Shown here: positions 62,016 to 64,000 of the stretch, one piece after another
Layout: every line of letters begins with the position of its first letter
Position numbering within the stretch: the first letter of the stretch is position 1
From: an uncultured Bacteroides sp.
Lineage (GTDB): Bacteria > Bacteroidota > Bacteroidia > Bacteroidales > Bacteroidaceae
Direction of reading: 5' to 3'
NCBI GenBank assembly: GCA_944321465.1
Contig: CALULL010000007.1
Coordinates: 57,585-121,584 of the forward strand
Length of the DNA stretch: 64,000 bases
Translations under genes and position numbers: made by a program
The notes under the pieces: generated by a model
What the model saw: only the letters and a program-made list of their open reading frames with translations
What the model was told of the DNA's origin: nothing
Database searches by the model: none

Positions 62016-62468
62016 ATGGAAGTAATATTGAAAGAAGACGTTGCCAACTTGGGCTACAAGAACGATATCGTGGTGGTTAAGTCCGGCTATGGCCGCAATT
62101 ACCTCATCCCTACGGGCAAGGCTGTCATTGCTTCGCCGTCGGCCAAGAAAATGCTGGCCGAGGAGCTGAAGCAGCGTGCCCACAAGCTGGAAAAGATTAA
62201 GAAAGATGCCGAGGAACTGGCTGCCAAGCTGACGGGTATCTCGCTGACAATCCCCATGAAGGTAAGCTCCACGGGCACCATCTTTGGTTCGGTGGGCAAC
62301 ATTCAGATTGCCGACGAGCTGGCCAAACTGGGTCACAACGTAGACCGCAAGCTCATCGTGGTGAAGGACACCGTGAAGGAGGTTGGCAGCTACAAGGCTG
62401 TGGTGAGACTGCACAAGGAGGTTTCGGTAGAAATTCCCTTCGAGGTAATCGCTGAAGAAGAAGCGTAA
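62016..62468 (+). CDS. rplI: Ribosomal protein bL9
   Basis: The 150-residue protein begins [19 protein letters not shown] and continues [19 protein letters not shown], the classical bL9 N-terminal domain. A long helix and C-terminal rRNA-binding domain follow ([19 protein letters not shown]). It closes the operon and is followed by a terminator. Confidence 0.97.
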   Translation: MEVILKEDVANLGYKNDIVVVKSGYGRNYLIPTGKAVIASPSAKKMLAEELKQRAHKLEKIKKDAEELAAKLTGISLTIPMKVSSTGTIFGSVGNIQIADELAKLGHNVDRKLIVVKDTVKEVGSYKAVVRLHKEVSVEIPFEVIAEEEA

Positions 62469-62526
62469 GGATACTGTCAGGCAAGGCGGCTGGCTCCGCC
62501 CGGCCTGTACTACGATACAAAGAAAG

Positions 62527-62562
62527 CCCGGTACTCACCGCAAGGCGCAGTGCCGGGTTTTT
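62527..62562 (+). terminator. Intrinsic terminator of the rpsF operon
   Basis: CCCGGTACT and AGTGCCGGG pair with one mismatch (GTACT against AGTGC), followed by TTTTT at 62558-62562. Confidence 0.8.
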
Positions 62563-62724
62563 CGTTGTTTTGCTTTGCCGTTGCGGCGCATGGGGCTTGT
62601 AGCAGAGCCTTGTGCGCCGCTCTCTTTTCGGGGACGGAAGAGAGTGCGCCCGGGGCTGCATGGGCGGCCTGCCCGGTGCCTGTCCTTGTCCCGGGCAGGC
62701 GTGCCGTCTTGCCGGACCGTGGGG

Positions 62725-63663
62725 CTACGCCCGTTGCTGCCCGGCCTGCTCCATGTCGGCCCGGCTGCGGCTGGCCGTCACCAGGTAGACCCCGCCGAAG
62801 ATGAGTGCCACGGCTGCCAGCTTGGCTAGGTTGAAGCTGTCCATGCCCCAGGCCACTGCCACCAGGCAGGCCACCACGGGCTGCACGTAGTTGTACATGC
62901 CTGCCACGGTGGGGCGCAGTGCCTTCTGCCCCACCACGATGAGGCTGTAGCACAGGTAGGTGGCACACACCACGATGAAGGCCAGCGAAGCCACCTCGCC
63001 CAGGCTCAGGGCCGCCCACTGCGTCTGCAGCAGGTCGCCCGCCGAGAAGGGCAGCAGGCAGATGAAGGAATAGGTGAACATCCACTTCATAATGGTTACC
63101 AGCGAGTAGCGGGCCACAAAGTCCTTGAAGAGCACGAAGTAGAGGGCGTAGCTCAGCTGCGCCGTCACCACCAGCAAGTCGCCTGCCACGGACGAGCTGC
63201 GGGCCTCCGCCGCGCCTCCCGTCTGGCTGCTGCCCAGGATGAGCAGCAGGGCGCCGCCCGCCCCGGCGGCTATGCCCAGCACCTTCTTGCCCGTGATAGG
63301 CTCTTTGAGGAACACGGCGGCCAGCATCATGGCCCACAGGGGCATACTGGTGGTGATGATGCTGGCATCGGCGGGCGAGGTCAGTCCCACGCCGGTGATG
63401 TAGCAGCCTTGGTTGAAGACGATGGCCAGCAGCGAGGCCACGAACAGGCGGGCCATGTCGCGCGGCGGCACGTGCTCGGGTTTCTGGAAGAACGACGTGA
63501 GCCAGAACAGCACCATTGCCCCGCCCACGCGCAGGTCGGTCACCACCAGCGAGCTGACGGCCCCTCCGGCCATCACCAGCTTAGCCACCGGGGCCATCAG
63601 CCCCCACATCACGTTCGCCCCCAGCATGGAGGCGTGTCCTTTCCAACTGATTTTTGTTGCCAT
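62725..63663 (-). CDS. EamA/DMT-family transporter, second copy
   Basis: The 312-residue membrane protein has ten hydrophobic segments in the two-repeat EamA arrangement. The first repeat carries ASIITTSMPLWAMMLAAVFLKE and the second GMYNYVQPVVACLVAVAWGMD, where Pro in the fourth helix is conserved. It is only a distant relative of the copy at 43473-44396. The Met at 63663 (MATKISWKGHASMLGANVMWG) begins homology; upstream in-frame sequence is GC-rich non-coding. Substrate unknown. Confidence 0.88.
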   Translation of the reverse strand: MATKISWKGHASMLGANVMWGLMAPVAKLVMAGGAVSSLVVTDLRVGGAMVLFWLTSFFQKPEHVPPRDMARLFVASLLAIVFNQGCYITGVGLTSPADASIITTSMPLWAMMLAAVFLKEPITGKKVLGIAAGAGGALLLILGSSQTGGAAEARSSSVAGDLLVVTAQLSYALYFVLFKDFVARYSLVTIMKWMFTYSFICLLPFSAGDLLQTQWAALSLGEVASLAFIVVCATYLCYSLIVVGQKALRPTVAGMYNYVQPVVACLVAVAWGMDSFNLAKLAAVALIFGGVYLVTASRSRADMEQAGQQRA

Positions 63664-63725
63664 ACGTTTTGTTGTTAGTCCTCGTCCCGGCCTGCCGTCC
63701 CTGCGGCCTCCGGGCTTTGGCGGCG

Positions 63726-63733
63726 CAAAGATA
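63726..63733 (-). promoter_or_regulatory. Promoter -7 box of the second EamA gene
   Basis: TATCTTTG on the minus strand matches TAnnTTTG, 63 bp upstream of the start. Confidence 0.6.
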
Positions 63734-63816
63734 GCGGTTTTTCGTCCCCGGTGTGCCGTGCCGTGTGCCAACCCCGCTGCTGTCCCCTCGCGGCGGTTTC
63801 CTACCAACCCCTTCGG

Positions 63817-63904
63817 GGCACAGGTCTGCCCCCGTGCGGACGGTCCTTTGTCCGCTTCCGGGCACACCTCTGGCCGGAGGGTGGCGCACCTTTGCCTGGT
63901 TATC
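63817..63904. repeat. 22-bp periodic GC-rich array, copy R12 (4 units)
   Basis: Units begin at 63817, 63839, 63861 and 63883 (GGCACAGGTCTGCCCCC, GACGGTCCTTTGTCCGC, GGCACACCTCTGGCC, GGCGCACCTTTGCC). The final 96 bp of the window are AT-richer and contain nothing I can name. Confidence 0.9.
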
Positions 63905-64000
63905 AACTCTAAAATGAATGAAAATACGTGAGTTCGGGATAAGCTTAAAACAAAACCAATTGTTTTGTATGTTCAATGGTATACCCCTGCAATGCTTCAG

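Noticed and set aside
1-64000. Search for tRNA, rRNA and known small RNAs
   Set aside because: I found no tRNA T-arm pattern with a matching acceptor stem and no rRNA-like stretch. A covariance search could still find a small RNA in the longer spacers.

Overview
The window comes from a member of the order Bacteroidales (phylum Bacteroidota) with unusually high GC content for a gut member, roughly 57-60% in most genes. The evidence is consistent. Promoters have the phylum-specific form TTTG - about 19 bp - TAnnTTTG, and Shine-Dalgarno sequences are almost absent. There is a RprX/RprY two-component pair, a short primary sigma factor, an EF-G2-type paralogue, a divergent SerA with SerC and a DUF1015 protein, a TonB-dependent receptor with a carboxypeptidase-regulatory-like N-terminal domain, and clostripain, M13 and GH29 lipoprotein or secreted enzymes. 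The genes are chromosomal and mostly housekeeping. I see no prophage, conjugative element, rRNA, tRNA or CRISPR array.

Layout. 0-5 kb: the end of a TPR/caspase-fold protein, then lptB divergent from mlaE-mlaF (envelope lipid transport). 5.4-11.7 kb: pdxJ, exbB-exbD-tonB, a DJ-1 family protein, ispD and recG, all on +. 12-16.3 kb: a TonB-dependent receptor with a repeat-containing lipoprotein. 16.7-19.8 kb: queA and a membrane-anchored MutS-like ATPase on -. 20-24.3 kb: a RhuM-Doc fusion, a Smr-domain protein, a small periplasmic protein and hemW. 24.5-30.7 kb: an EF-G paralogue lacking the catalytic His, then serC-serA-DUF1015 on -. 31.7-38.4 kb: a DUF5686 outer-membrane protein, rarA, a 2-hydroxyacid dehydrogenase and a secreted nuclease-fold protein on +. 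38.6-48.8 kb, all on -: clostripain with a small secreted protein, rpoD, a DegP/HtrA protease, a drug/metabolite transporter, a DUF2807 lipoprotein, an M24 peptidase and gdhA. 49.6-55.4 kb: a broken GH29 fucosidase gene, an M13 peptidase and an ABC-F protein. 56.1-58.4 kb: rprX-rprY. 59-64 kb: an SH3-domain membrane protein, a two-helix peptide, the rpsF-rpsR-rplI ribosomal operon and a second EamA transporter.

The most striking content lies between the genes. First, twelve intergenic spacers carry short arrays of a GC-rich, quasi-palindromic unit repeated at an almost exact 22-bp period (consensus GGGCACAGGTGTGCCC followed by GC-nn-GG). There are usually 4-5 units per array, no spacers, and both orientations are mixed within one array. 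Second, seven copies of a 192-194-bp non-coding element with about 18-bp terminal inverted repeats (CCCAAATCGGTCATTAGA) are scattered between genes. Six of them are flanked by matching or near-matching 5-bp A/T-rich target duplications (TTAAA, ATAAA, TTTAA), so this is a MITE family at one copy per 9 kb. A third notable site is a sigma-54-like promoter with a perfect 18-bp-arm dyad about 87 bp upstream of its predicted start, in front of the DUF2807 lipoprotein gene.

All coordinates and motifs were read by eye. Family names rest on recognisable motifs and overall sequence resemblance, not on database searches.
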